The translations under genes were made by a program, and so were the position numbers. Shown here in pieces: positions 8,002 through 15,717 of a DNA stretch of 64,000 bases (positions within the stretch are counted from its first letter, which is position 1; the number at the start of each line of letters is the position of its first letter). Below the pieces are notes generated by a model. The model was given only the letters and a program-made list of their open reading frames with translations, made no database searches and had not been told where the DNA came from. The DNA is from Eubacteriaceae bacterium Marseille-Q4139 (GTDB lineage: Bacteria > Bacillota > Clostridia > Lachnospirales > Lachnospiraceae): positions 1,006,365 through 1,070,364 of the forward strand of contig JAGTTQ010000001.1 in NCBI GenBank assembly GCA_018223415.1, in the 5' to 3' direction.

Positions 8002-8862
8002 ATGAATACCCACTCTCATCCCAAACTCCTGTCTTCCGAGAGAATCGCAAGTTATCTCACCTATCTTCGCCAGCAGGAGCGCTCCGAAAAGACGATTCAG
8101 AAATATGCTCATGACCTGACTTCCTGCGCTGTCTCCCTTTCCGGATGCGAAATTACGCGGGAGCGTCTGATCGCATGGAAGGAATCCCTGATTCAAACCC
8201 ATTCTTCTTCCAGCGTCAACGCCGCCCTTGCGGCTGTCAATGGTTTTCTGGCCTTTTTTCACTGGCACGATCTGAAAATCAAGCCATTGAAAATACAGAG
8301 GCAGCTTTTCTGCGACGCCGAGCGGGAATTAAGCCGAAGTGAATACCTGCGTCTGGTCGGAGCCGCCAAAACCCGCGGCAATGAACGCATATCTCTGGTT
8401 CTCCAGACTATTTGCAGCACTGGAATCCGTGTATCGGAGCTTCGTTTCATTACAGCCGAAGCTGTCCGCTCAGGGCGGACGGAAGTGGCCTGCAAGGGAA
8501 AGCGGCGCACCGTTTTTCTGCCGGAAAAACTTAGAAAGCCGTTAAAACGCTATCTGAAAAAACAAAAAAGAACGACCGGGCCTGTGTTCGTGACAAAAAG
8601 CGGCAGGCCGTTAGATCGTTCAAATATCTGGAGAGATATGAAAGCCTTGTGCGGCAACGCAGGCGTAAGCCCCAAAAAGGTCTTCCCCCACAATCTGCGC
8701 CATCTGTTCGCCCGCACCTTCTATTCCATAGAAAAGGATTTATCCCGGCTGGCCGACATTCTTGGCCACACCAACATTTCAACTACGAGAATTTATACCA
8801 TGGAAAGCGGAACGGCACACGTAAGGCTTTTGAATCAGATGGGTTTGATCCTTACCACATAA
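8002..8862 (+). CDS. Tyrosine recombinase (XerC/D-like)
   Basis: This is a 286-residue phage-integrase-type recombinase. An N-terminal SAM-like core-binding domain covers roughly residues 10-95 (IASYLTYLRQQERSEKTIQKY). The catalytic domain carries the expected residues: Arg in STGIRVSEL, Lys in CKGKRRTVF, HNLRHLFA (H-x-x-R), LGHTNISTTRIY (His and the nucleophilic Tyr). It has the size of a Xer or invertase-type enzyme without an arm-binding domain. AGGAGG is 9 bases before the ATG, inside a palindrome. Its stop codon lies within the left copy of a 20-base inverted repeat whose partner is at 9096-9115, just before a polysaccharide operon. A FimB/RecV-like role in inverting that segment is inferred from position. 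Confidence 0.88.
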   Translation: MNTHSHPKLLSSERIASYLTYLRQQERSEKTIQKYAHDLTSCAVSLSGCEITRERLIAWKESLIQTHSSSSVNAALAAVNGFLAFFHWHDLKIKPLKIQRQLFCDAERELSRSEYLRLVGAAKTRGNERISLVLQTICSTGIRVSELRFITAEAVRSGRTEVACKGKRRTVFLPEKLRKPLKRYLKKQKRTTGPVFVTKSGRPLDRSNIWRDMKALCGNAGVSPKKVFPHNLRHLFARTFYSIEKDLSRLADILGHTNISTTRIYTMESGTAHVRLLNQMGLILTT

Positions 8863-8974
8863 GAACCATTCTGTTGTAAGAAGCAGCTTGTGTGCAATCC
8901 CCATCTTCGTAATATTACTACATATAGCTCCTTTTTTTCAATACCTTTGCCGAAAAAAAGCCCTGTACATTCGG

Positions 8975-9043
8975 AAAAAAAGCATAAAAACCAGGCCGGG
9001 GAAAAATCTCTTTTTATCCGGTCTGATTTTTATGCCTTTTTTT
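8975..9043. terminator. Long hairpin inside the invertible element (probable bidirectional terminator)
   Basis: The arm at 8975-8999 (A7, gcataaaaa, ccaggccgg) pairs with 9018-9043 (ccggtctga, tttttatgc, T-run), giving about 22 paired positions with a few mismatches. An A-run precedes and a T-run follows, so the structure can terminate transcription in either direction and in either orientation of the element. It should isolate the operon from readthrough out of the recombinase gene. Confidence 0.6.
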
Positions 9044-9069
9044 GGCAGAACCGCCTGCATTTTTCTAAA
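9042..9069 (+). promoter_or_regulatory. Candidate switch promoter facing the cellulose operon
   Basis: TTGGCA (9042-9047), a 16-base spacer and TCTAAA (9064-9069) lie after the internal hairpin and inside the right repeat, pointing at the operon. The -35 matches consensus at five of six positions and the -10 at four. In this orientation the operon would be ON. A weaker rightward candidate (TTGTGT-16-TAATAT) lies before the hairpin. Confidence 0.35.
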
Positions 9070-9138
9070 TCAGATACGTTCCGCCGTTTTTTCTGCAACA
9101 GAATGGTTCTTATGTTGCAGAAAAAGGAGGTGAAGGTT

Positions 9139-9825
9139 TTGAACCATACATTTTCCGTGGACCGCATGGAAAAAAAATACTGTCTTACGCCGGTACAAAA
9201 AAGCCTGCTGTTCCATCGTCTGTCACAGGTCATGGAACTTGACGGGAATGGTACCCAGGGTGGGTATCTGGTGCGTTCCGTATATTTCGACAGCATCTAC
9301 GACAACGACTACTTTGACAAGGTAAACGGAGTGGAAATCCGCAAAAAAATACGGCTGCGGATCTATCGGCCTGACCAGGAAAGCGTCAAGCTGGAGCTGA
9401 AGCAGAAATGGGGCGCCGCCCAGAGGAAAAAAACCATGTGGATCCCGAGAAGCCTGGCGGAGGACATGCTCTGCGGGGAGTACGGCGGCCTGTCCGGACT
9501 GGGCGAGGCGTTATCTGATGAAATCTATTCCATCCTGGAACTTGGCGCCTATCGCCCGAAATGCATCATCGAGTACCATCGGGCTGCCTTTACGGAACGG
9601 AGCAACGACATCCGCATTACATTTGATTCCGATATCCGGGCTTCCGCCTCCTGCGGCGGATTTTTTCGACCGGATTTGTCTATGCTCCCGCTTCTTAATG
9701 AACCGGTTTTGGAGGTAAAATACAATGGTTTTCTCTTAAGTAACATCAAGCAGATCCTGGATCTGGCGGATTCTTCCGAGACCTCCGTCAGCAAGTACGC
9801 CATGTCCAGGAACCTGTTTTTATAG
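9139..9825 (+). CDS. VTC-domain protein, first gene of exopolysaccharide operon
   Basis: This 228-residue protein has the VTC (polyphosphate polymerase) tunnel fold. Basic and acidic strand motifs typical of this triphosphate-tunnel superfamily are visible: MEKKYCL, KIRLRIYR, VKLELKQK, PKCIIEYHR, RITFDSDI and PVLEVKYNG. In yeast the domain makes polyphosphate; stand-alone bacterial copies next to CotH and DUF4956 genes have no firmly assigned role that I know of. The start is a TTG at 9139, eight bases after AAGGAGG (9124-9130). The ATG at 9112 lies in the inverted repeat and lacks a ribosome site. DUF4956 follows after 27 bases. Confidence 0.8.
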   Translation: MNHTFSVDRMEKKYCLTPVQKSLLFHRLSQVMELDGNGTQGGYLVRSVYFDSIYDNDYFDKVNGVEIRKKIRLRIYRPDQESVKLELKQKWGAAQRKKTMWIPRSLAEDMLCGEYGGLSGLGEALSDEIYSILELGAYRPKCIIEYHRAAFTERSNDIRITFDSDIRASASCGGFFRPDLSMLPLLNEPVLEVKYNGFLLSNIKQILDLADSSETSVSKYAMSRNLFL

Positions 9826-9852
9826 ATTTTAAAGTACATGGGAGGATCTGAA

Positions 9853-10536
9853 ATGAAGAACTTTATTATGCAGTATTCGCAGGATGTCGTACAGGAGCTG
9901 TCAGTCCAGCAGATTATTTTAAACATGGCCGTTGCACTGGCCGTGGGGCTTGTCATTTACCTTTCCTATCGTTTTTCCCACTCCGGGGCCATATACAGCG
10001 CAAGATTCAATGTGTCGCTGTTAATGATGACCCTGATTACCACCATGATTATGAACGTCATCGGCAACAACATTGCCCTGTCCCTTGGCATGGTCGGCGC
10101 TCTCTCCATCGTCCGCTTCCGCACCGCCATTAAGGATTCCCGCGATACGGCGTATATTTTCTGGTGCATTGCCGTAGGAATCTGCTGCGGCGTGTCTTAC
10201 TATGCGCTGGCAGCCATCGGAACCGGTATGATTTTCTTAGTCATGCTCGTCATGGGAAGCGTAAAATCAAATGACAGGTACCTGCTGATTATTGATGCCG
10301 ACGGAGAGGAATTTTCCCGGGAAATCGAAGAAACGGTTCTTGTGCAGTACAAGGGGAAAGCCGTCTTACGGGTCGCAAATATCTCAAAAGGACAGGCGGA
10401 GTATATTTACGAGCTCACGTCCAGGGTCATTGCAGAAAGCGGTCAGAATGAGACGAGTCCCATCACCATGCTTCGCAGGATCGCGGGAGTCCAGCGCGTC
10501 AATCTTGTGTGCCAGAATGAGGAGATGAGCAGATAA
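9853..10536 (+). CDS. DUF4956 membrane protein
   Basis: This 227-residue protein has about four transmembrane helices in its first 145 residues and a soluble C-terminal domain. The conserved DUF4956 stretch between helices is clear (NNIALSLGMVGALSIVRFRTAIKDSRDTAYIFW), and the soluble part starts near SVKSNDRYLLIIDADG. DUF4956 genes often sit beside VTC and CotH genes; the biochemical role is unknown. The start is the ATG at 9853 after GGAGG; an in-frame ATG at 9838 precedes that site and is rejected. Its stop overlaps the CotH start (TAATG), indicating translational coupling. Confidence 0.8.
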   Translation: MKNFIMQYSQDVVQELSVQQIILNMAVALAVGLVIYLSYRFSHSGAIYSARFNVSLLMMTLITTMIMNVIGNNIALSLGMVGALSIVRFRTAIKDSRDTAYIFWCIAVGICCGVSYYALAAIGTGMIFLVMLVMGSVKSNDRYLLIIDADGEEFSREIEETVLVQYKGKAVLRVANISKGQAEYIYELTSRVIAESGQNETSPITMLRRIAGVQRVNLVCQNEEMSR

Positions 10537-12206
10537 TGCGCCGGAGAGAGAGGGAAATCTCCGCCGCCGTCATCGCCTTTCTGTTTTTCTGCGGCTTTCT
10601 TTGGAGCCGGTTTCAGAAAGAGGTTTACACCTTTCCTCAGATGCCGGAGCCGGTTTCCGGGGAAACGGCAGATCTCAGCGAAAAAGCCATTGCAGCGGAT
10701 GAGTCCTTTGATCCCAATATCCGGCCGTCTGCAACCGGCTGGACAAACTTCCGTGACAAAAAAATCCTTGTTGACGAGACGTTTTCCAGTAATCTCCCAT
10801 TGGTGGTGATTGACACCGGAGATCAGGAGCCAAAAAGAGGCGTTGTGTGGGACGGAGAAAAAGATTACTATGTCTCCACCGGCGAAGACCCTTATGCCTA
10901 CGGGGAAATTTTCGTCATTGACAATCCGGAGGGAACCAATTCCCCCAAAGACTCTGCATCCGTCCATTCTCTGTGTAAGCTGAAGATACGCGGAAATTCA
11001 TCGGGAAACTATGATAAAAAGCAGTATCTTTTAAAGCTCATTGACGAAGATGGAAAACCGGAAAGCCGGAACATTCTTGAGATGGGCGGGGACAATGAAT
11101 GGATTTTAAATGTCTCCTTCATTGATAAATCCCTGCTGAGGAACTATCTGGCCTATACGACCGCCGGTGAATTTATGCCGTTTACCCCGGATGCAAAATA
11201 CTGCGAGGTTTTATGGAAAGACGGGACGCAGTATCGGTATGAAGGCGTATATCTGATGTTAGAAAGCATCAAGGAGGGAAAGCACCGTGTTGACCTGCCG
11301 GCGTATTCTGACAACGGAACCGTGACTCCTGCGCTTCTTCGCCGGGATCGGTACAATGTCAATGGAATTATGCTGGAAAACTATGCGACCGAGCGGCAGC
11401 TCACTTCCGGATACCTGGACATCGAATATCCAAAGAAAGATGTCATTACCAAAAAGGGCATTCAAAACGTCACGGAACAGGTCAGCCGATTTGAACGTGC
11501 GCTGTATTCTGAAAACTGGAAGGACTTTGTTCAGTACCGGGCATATATCGACATGGATTCTTTTGTTGACTATTTTATTGTAAACGAATTTTTCCTGAAC
11601 TACGATGCCGGATACAATTCCACCTATATTTACATGGATTACAGCGGTAAGCTGTATATGGGGCCGGTATGGGATTTCGATCAGGCCATGGACAACAATG
11701 CCACAGAAATTGCCAATCTCCAGACGACGGCTTTCCACTCGGCGCCATGGTTTGACAGACTTCTTCAGGATCCCATTTTCACGGAAATGATTATCGAGCG
11801 GTATGCCGAACTGAGATCGTCCATCCTTTCCGATGCATCCATCCGGGCCTTTACCGAATCAGTCATCGAATACCTCGGTCCGGCCATCGACCGGGACTGG
11901 GCGCGGTGGGGATACTACTACACAGACGGCAATTACCTGAGTACCAGAATGCCGGACGGCTCCAACCGCAACACGCAGACACACCGGGAAGAAACAGAAA
12001 AAATATTGAGCGTACTTTCCCAGCACGGCGCATGGATGGACGAACGGCTGGACAGCCTGTACCAGTTCAAAAAAATAACTCTGGAAGAGGCAAAGGCACA
12101 GCTCGCAGGCCAGTCTGTTAATTACAGCCCCGCGCTGGCCGTTCTCTTCATCGCAGTTTTTCAGATTTCCGTGATCCTGGTCATCAAATACGACAATGAA
12201 TCATAA
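10536..12206 (+). CDS. CotH-type protein kinase-like protein
   Basis: This 556-residue protein has an N-terminal membrane helix (ISAAVIAFLFFCGFLW), a long extracytoplasmic domain and a C-terminal helix (ALAVLFIAVFQISVILVI). The CotH kinase core is recognisable: LKIRGNSSGNYDKKQYLLKL, EGVYLMLESIKEGKHRVDLP and the metal-binding GPVWDFDQAMDN. CotH of Bacillus phosphorylates spore-coat proteins; here the domain would face outward, so its target is more likely a surface component or the polysaccharide itself. That is inference. The ATG overlaps the previous stop by one base, and the synthase gene follows after 14 bases. Confidence 0.85.
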   Translation: MRRREREISAAVIAFLFFCGFLWSRFQKEVYTFPQMPEPVSGETADLSEKAIAADESFDPNIRPSATGWTNFRDKKILVDETFSSNLPLVVIDTGDQEPKRGVVWDGEKDYYVSTGEDPYAYGEIFVIDNPEGTNSPKDSASVHSLCKLKIRGNSSGNYDKKQYLLKLIDEDGKPESRNILEMGGDNEWILNVSFIDKSLLRNYLAYTTAGEFMPFTPDAKYCEVLWKDGTQYRYEGVYLMLESIKEGKHRVDLPAYSDNGTVTPALLRRDRYNVNGIMLENYATERQLTSGYLDIEYPKKDVITKKGIQNVTEQVSRFERALYSENWKDFVQYRAYIDMDSFVDYFIVNEFFLNYDAGYNSTYIYMDYSGKLYMGPVWDFDQAMDNNATEIANLQTTAFHSAPWFDRLLQDPIFTEMIIERYAELRSSILSDASIRAFTESVIEYLGPAIDRDWARWGYYYTDGNYLSTRMPDGSNRNTQTHREETEKILSVLSQHGAWMDERLDSLYQFKKITLEEAKAQLAGQSVNYSPALAVLFIAVFQISVILVIKYDNES

Positions 12207-12220
12207 GAAATGAGGGCATT

Positions 12221-14455
12221 ATGAGCAAACGAAAACTATGGTTTTGGCTGATGACAGTCACCTCTGTCATCTACATTGGCTGGAGATTTTTCTTCACCCT
12301 TCCTTTAGAAAACGGCATCGTCGCACTGATTGCCGGTATCGCTCTGTTTGCGGCGGAGCTTATCAGCATGCTGGAGGCAGTCATCCACTATATCTGCATG
12401 AGCCGCGATAAGGAGCCGGATCTGCCGTCCGTCCCCGCAGAGGACTTCCCCCATGTGGATGTCCTGATCGCAACCCACAGCGAGGAGACAGAGCTTCTCT
12501 TTAAAACCGTAAACGGCTGCAAGCACATGGAGTATCCAGATAAATCCAAGGTACATATCTATCTCTGTGACGACGGGAACCGGCCGGAAGCTGCACAGCT
12601 TGCTGAGGATATGGGCATCGGCTATCTTCCGCTGACAGACAATAAACTGGCGAAAGCTGGAAACTTAAACAACGCGCTGTCCCATACAGATTCGCCGCTT
12701 GTTGTAACCTTCGATGCTGACATGATTCCGAGGAGCAATTTCCTCATGGAGACCGTCCCATATTTCTTCCTGCCCAAAATGATTAAGGAAGATGGTGTCT
12801 GGAGAAAAAGAACAGAGGAAGAAATCGACCCGGATTATAAGATCGGCTTCGTCCAGACTCCGCAGAGCTTTTATAACCCCGATCTGTTCCAGTTTAATTT
12901 CTTTGCCGAAAGAAACATTCCAAATGAACAGGATTATTTCTTTAAAGAAGTAAACGTCGGGCGAAACGGCAGCAATTCCGTGATTTATGCCGGCTCCAAT
13001 ACCGTGATTTCCAGGGAGGCCCTGGATGAGGTCGGCGGAATCCACACCGGCACCATTACGGAAGACTTTGCAACCGGCATCGACATTCAGGCAAAGGGCT
13101 ATACCTGCATCGGCACGAAAAAAGTTCTGGCTTCCGGCCTGGCACCCAACGACTTTCCGACACTGCTCAGACAACGCCAGAGATGGGGACGTGGATGCGT
13201 GCAGACAGTACGCAGCCTCAAATTTTGGTTCGGCAGCCTCCCCATTTTGTCCAAGTTAAGCTACTTTGCATGTTTGCTGTACTGGTGGACATTTTTGCGG
13301 AGAATTGTGTATATTTTATCCCCCATTCTATTCTCTGTATTTGGCGTCCTGGTCGTCAGGACGGATTTGTTCGGCATCCTGTGCATCTGGCTTCCGTCTT
13401 ATTTGATTTATAACCATTCTCTCCGCCTCCTGTCGGGGAAAATCCGCGATCAGAAGTGGAGCAATATCGTCGATACCATTCTCTGCCCCTACATGATTCT
13501 TCCGATTCTGGCAGAGACCCTGGGGATCCGGATGAAAAAATTTGTTGTGACCTCCAAGGAAAAGACTGCATCGAGAGGCACAAAAATCCTTTACGCCGTC
13601 CCGCACATGATCCTGCTTGCGGCAACGGCGGCCGGAATCTATTTCAGCGTGACTTCCATCATGCTGTATCGGAGCTTTCTTGGGATTGTTGTTCTGTTCT
13701 GGCTGTGCATGAACGCGTATTTCCTCATCATGGCCGTGCTTTTCATGCTGGGAAGAATCAACTACCGGAAATCCGAGCGGTTTTATGCGGAAATTCCCAT
13801 CAGTTTCCAGAGTGGGGATGAAGAAGTCCAGGGAATGACCTGCGACATCTCCGAGCATGGTTTCGCCTTCCGACTGGACTTCCCGGAGTTTTTGGACGGC
13901 GTATGCAGCTTTACAATCCGGGACAAAAAATGGCAGGCCTCCGTAAAAGGACAGATTGTCCATGTTTCCAGAGACCGTGACAAATGGAAATACTGCGTCA
14001 AGCTGGAGCCGCTGTCCTTGCAGGAAAAGCAGGATTACAATCAGATTGTTTTTGACAGATTCCCGACGCTTGCCTCGGAAATCAGGACCACGGCCGTAAA
14101 GGATCTGGTAATCCTGTTCAAACGGAAAATAGCCGCGCCCATGCAGTCCCACCGGAAATATCCGCGCATCCTGTTAAACTGCGAGGTGACTGCTGAAGAC
14201 GGCAGCAAGGTAAAAGTCATTGACTACAACTACCGTTACGTAACAACTGAAGAGCCTCTTTCCGACTCGAAGCTTCACCTGGATTTCGGCGGAAAAACGC
14301 TTCTTTTGAAAAAAGCCGATCAGACGAATGCGTCAAGGAAAAATCTCTATGAGGTGACAAACTGGGAACAGGTATCTGCCTCCCGTGAGATAAAAGCTGC
14401 ACTGAAAAAAATGATGGGAGAGCTGCCGCGTGAGGAAGCATTACAGAGCGTATAA
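12221..14455 (+). CDS. ccsA: Cellulose-synthase-type glycosyltransferase with PilZ domain
   Basis: This 744-residue membrane glycosyltransferase is related to BcsA. The family 2 domain shows DVLIATHSEE, the DDG (YLCDDGN), the DAD (VTFDADM), the TED (TGTITEDFATG) and the Q-x-x-R-W motif (QRQRWGRG), the set expected of a processive beta-glucan synthase. Transmembrane helices flank it on both sides. A PilZ domain follows near residues 520-615 with R-x-x-x-R (RKSER) and D-x-S-x-x-G (DISEHG), so c-di-GMP control is expected. A second RKYPR stretch near residue 645 hints at another, degenerate PilZ-like region. The symbol follows the clostridial cellulose synthase cluster as I recall it; treat it as tentative. 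A short GAGGG precedes the start. Confidence 0.87.
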   Translation: MSKRKLWFWLMTVTSVIYIGWRFFFTLPLENGIVALIAGIALFAAELISMLEAVIHYICMSRDKEPDLPSVPAEDFPHVDVLIATHSEETELLFKTVNGCKHMEYPDKSKVHIYLCDDGNRPEAAQLAEDMGIGYLPLTDNKLAKAGNLNNALSHTDSPLVVTFDADMIPRSNFLMETVPYFFLPKMIKEDGVWRKRTEEEIDPDYKIGFVQTPQSFYNPDLFQFNFFAERNIPNEQDYFFKEVNVGRNGSNSVIYAGSNTVISREALDEVGGIHTGTITEDFATGIDIQAKGYTCIGTKKVLASGLAPNDFPTLLRQRQRWGRGCVQTVRSLKFWFGSLPILSKLSYFACLLYWWTFLRRIVYILSPILFSVFGVLVVRTDLFGILCIWLPSYLIYNHSLRLLSGKIRDQKWSNIVDTILCPYMILPILAETLGIRMKKFVVTSKEKTASRGTKILYAVPHMILLAATAAGIYFSVTSIMLYRSFLGIVVLFWLCMNAYFLIMAVLFMLGRINYRKSERFYAEIPISFQSGDEEVQGMTCDISEHGFAFRLDFPEFLDGVCSFTIRDKKWQASVKGQIVHVSRDRDKWKYCVKLEPLSLQEKQDYNQIVFDRFPTLASEIRTTAVKDLVILFKRKIAAPMQSHRKYPRILLNCEVTAEDGSKVKVIDYNYRYVTTEEPLSDSKLHLDFGGKTLLLKKADQTNASRKNLYEVTNWEQVSASREIKAALKKMMGELPREEALQSV

Positions 14456-15608
14456 CCGCAGTCCATTTTCCCTTCTGATGTTTGCCGCTGTCCTGGTTCT
14501 GGCTGCCGCAGTCCTTTTTCTGGTCAGACGGCAGGGCGCTTTATCCGGATCCGTGGATGCCCTGATGGCAGAAAACCGCAGGCTCCAGGAACAGGAGTCT
14601 GCCATGGAAGCCGAAATCGACGCCCTCCGCCGCAAAAAAAAGCTGGGCCGCTTATCCGTAGAGGGCACCGAGCTTCTCGGCCCGGACGGAACCCCCGTAA
14701 GGTTAAAGGGCATCAGCAGCCACGGCCTCGCATGGTATCCGGAATACACCAACTACCGCGCTTTAAAAACCATAAAGGGCTATGGCGCCAATGTTTTCCG
14801 AATTGCCCTTTATCCGGATCAAAACGACGGATATCTGGAGGAACCGGAGCTGAATCAGAAGCTTTTATACCAGGCCGTCGAAAATTCCCTCGCAGCCGGG
14901 CTCTACACCATCATTGACTGGCATGTGCTTCAGGACGAGAATCCCAACAGGCATCTTGATGAGGCTCTCGCCGTCTTTGAGGAAACAGCAAAGCATTACG
15001 GTGATGAGCCTGGGATTCTCTACGAAATCTGCAACGAGCCAAACGGCGATACCACCTATGAAGACATCGCAGAATATGCAGGCCAGGTAATTCCCGTCAT
15101 TCGGAAATACGCGCCGAACGCCGTGATTCTCGTTGGCACGCCGGGGTACTGCACCTCTCTTTCCGAGGCCATACGCTCCCCCCTTCCGTATGAGAACCTC
15201 ATGTACACCTACCACTACTATGCCGGCGTATCGGACTGTGAATTTGCCGTCGAGGAAATCCTGCGCGGCCTGGAAAACGGCCTGCCTGTCTTCATCAGCG
15301 AGTGGGGCATCGACAGCCATGTCCAGGAGAACGGCGCATGGGAAGAGACGGATGTATTCCTGGATTTTCTGGACGCGCAGAACCTCAGTTGGGTGAACTG
15401 GTCGCTCTGCAACAAAGACGAGGGATATTCCCTGATTGGGCATGAAGAGACAGGGGTATCCGGCTGGACGTTAGACGAGCTGACCCCCTCCGGAAGATAC
15501 GTCGTGGGACGGCTTCAGGAGACGGGGAACGTATCTGAAACGATGCTTTGGGGACTTCGGGCGCAGGAAATGGCCTGGATCGCGTTTGCGGTGATGGGGC
15601 TTTTTTGA
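14430..15608 (+). CDS. ccsZ: GH5 endoglucanase, membrane-anchored
   Basis: This 392-residue family 5 glycoside hydrolase has an N-terminal membrane helix (LLMFAAVLVLAAAVLFLV) and a short coiled-coil linker. The acid/base glutamate is in EICNEPNG and the nucleophile in FISEWGID; VFRIALYPD and YTYHYY also fit. Hydrolases of this kind accompany bacterial cellulose synthases and trim or release nascent glucan. The start is a GTG at 14430 with GGGAG nine bases upstream, giving a 26-base overlap with the synthase gene, so the two are translationally coupled. The symbol follows clostridial CcsZ and is tentative. It is the last gene of the operon. Confidence 0.85.
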   Translation: MRKHYRAYNRSPFSLLMFAAVLVLAAAVLFLVRRQGALSGSVDALMAENRRLQEQESAMEAEIDALRRKKKLGRLSVEGTELLGPDGTPVRLKGISSHGLAWYPEYTNYRALKTIKGYGANVFRIALYPDQNDGYLEEPELNQKLLYQAVENSLAAGLYTIIDWHVLQDENPNRHLDEALAVFEETAKHYGDEPGILYEICNEPNGDTTYEDIAEYAGQVIPVIRKYAPNAVILVGTPGYCTSLSEAIRSPLPYENLMYTYHYYAGVSDCEFAVEEILRGLENGLPVFISEWGIDSHVQENGAWEETDVFLDFLDAQNLSWVNWSLCNKDEGYSLIGHEETGVSGWTLDELTPSGRYVVGRLQETGNVSETMLWGLRAQEMAWIAFAVMGLF

Positions 15609-15676
15609 AAGCGTCAGCACAAAAACCTCCCGCAGAATCCTCTTTCTCTCCATCACCCATCTTTTCATAAACTATC

Positions 15677-15711
15677 AAAAGGCCGGCCACATTTCGCGTG
15701 ACCGGCCTTCC
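15677..15711 (-). terminator. Terminator after pepA
   Basis: On the minus strand AAGGCCGGTCAC and GTGGCCGGCCTT form a long stem with a 7-base loop followed by TTTT. It lies just after the pepA stop and also between convergent transcripts, so it may serve both strands. Confidence 0.75.
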
Positions 15712-15717
15712 TTCATT

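Larger units (their letters stand above)
8857..9115. repeat. Invertible DNA element bounded by exact 20-bp inverted repeats
   Basis: The 20 bases acataagaaccattctgttg at 8857-8876 recur exactly, inverted, at 9096-9115, enclosing 219 bases. Each copy sits in its own outer dyad around the same 12-base core taagaaccattc: cttaccaca/tgttgtaag (8 of 9) on the left, ctgcaaca/tgttgcag (8 of 8) on the right. Paired inverted arms around a short core are the form of tyrosine-recombinase crossover sites. The left copy contains the recombinase stop codon and keeps it after inversion; the right copy lies 23 bases before the first operon gene. A recombinase on one side and an envelope operon on the other is the usual layout of a phase-variation switch. 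Confidence 0.75.

Noticed and set aside
9112..9138. ATG at 9112 as start of the VTC-domain gene
   Set aside because: It lies inside the right inverted repeat with no ribosome site; AAGGAGG at 9124-9130 fits the TTG at 9139.
13328..14152. 274-residue antisense frame over the cellulose synthase gene
   Set aside because: It is a mirror of a real gene with clear motifs, lacks a ribosome site, and has unnatural composition rich in His, Gln and Arg.
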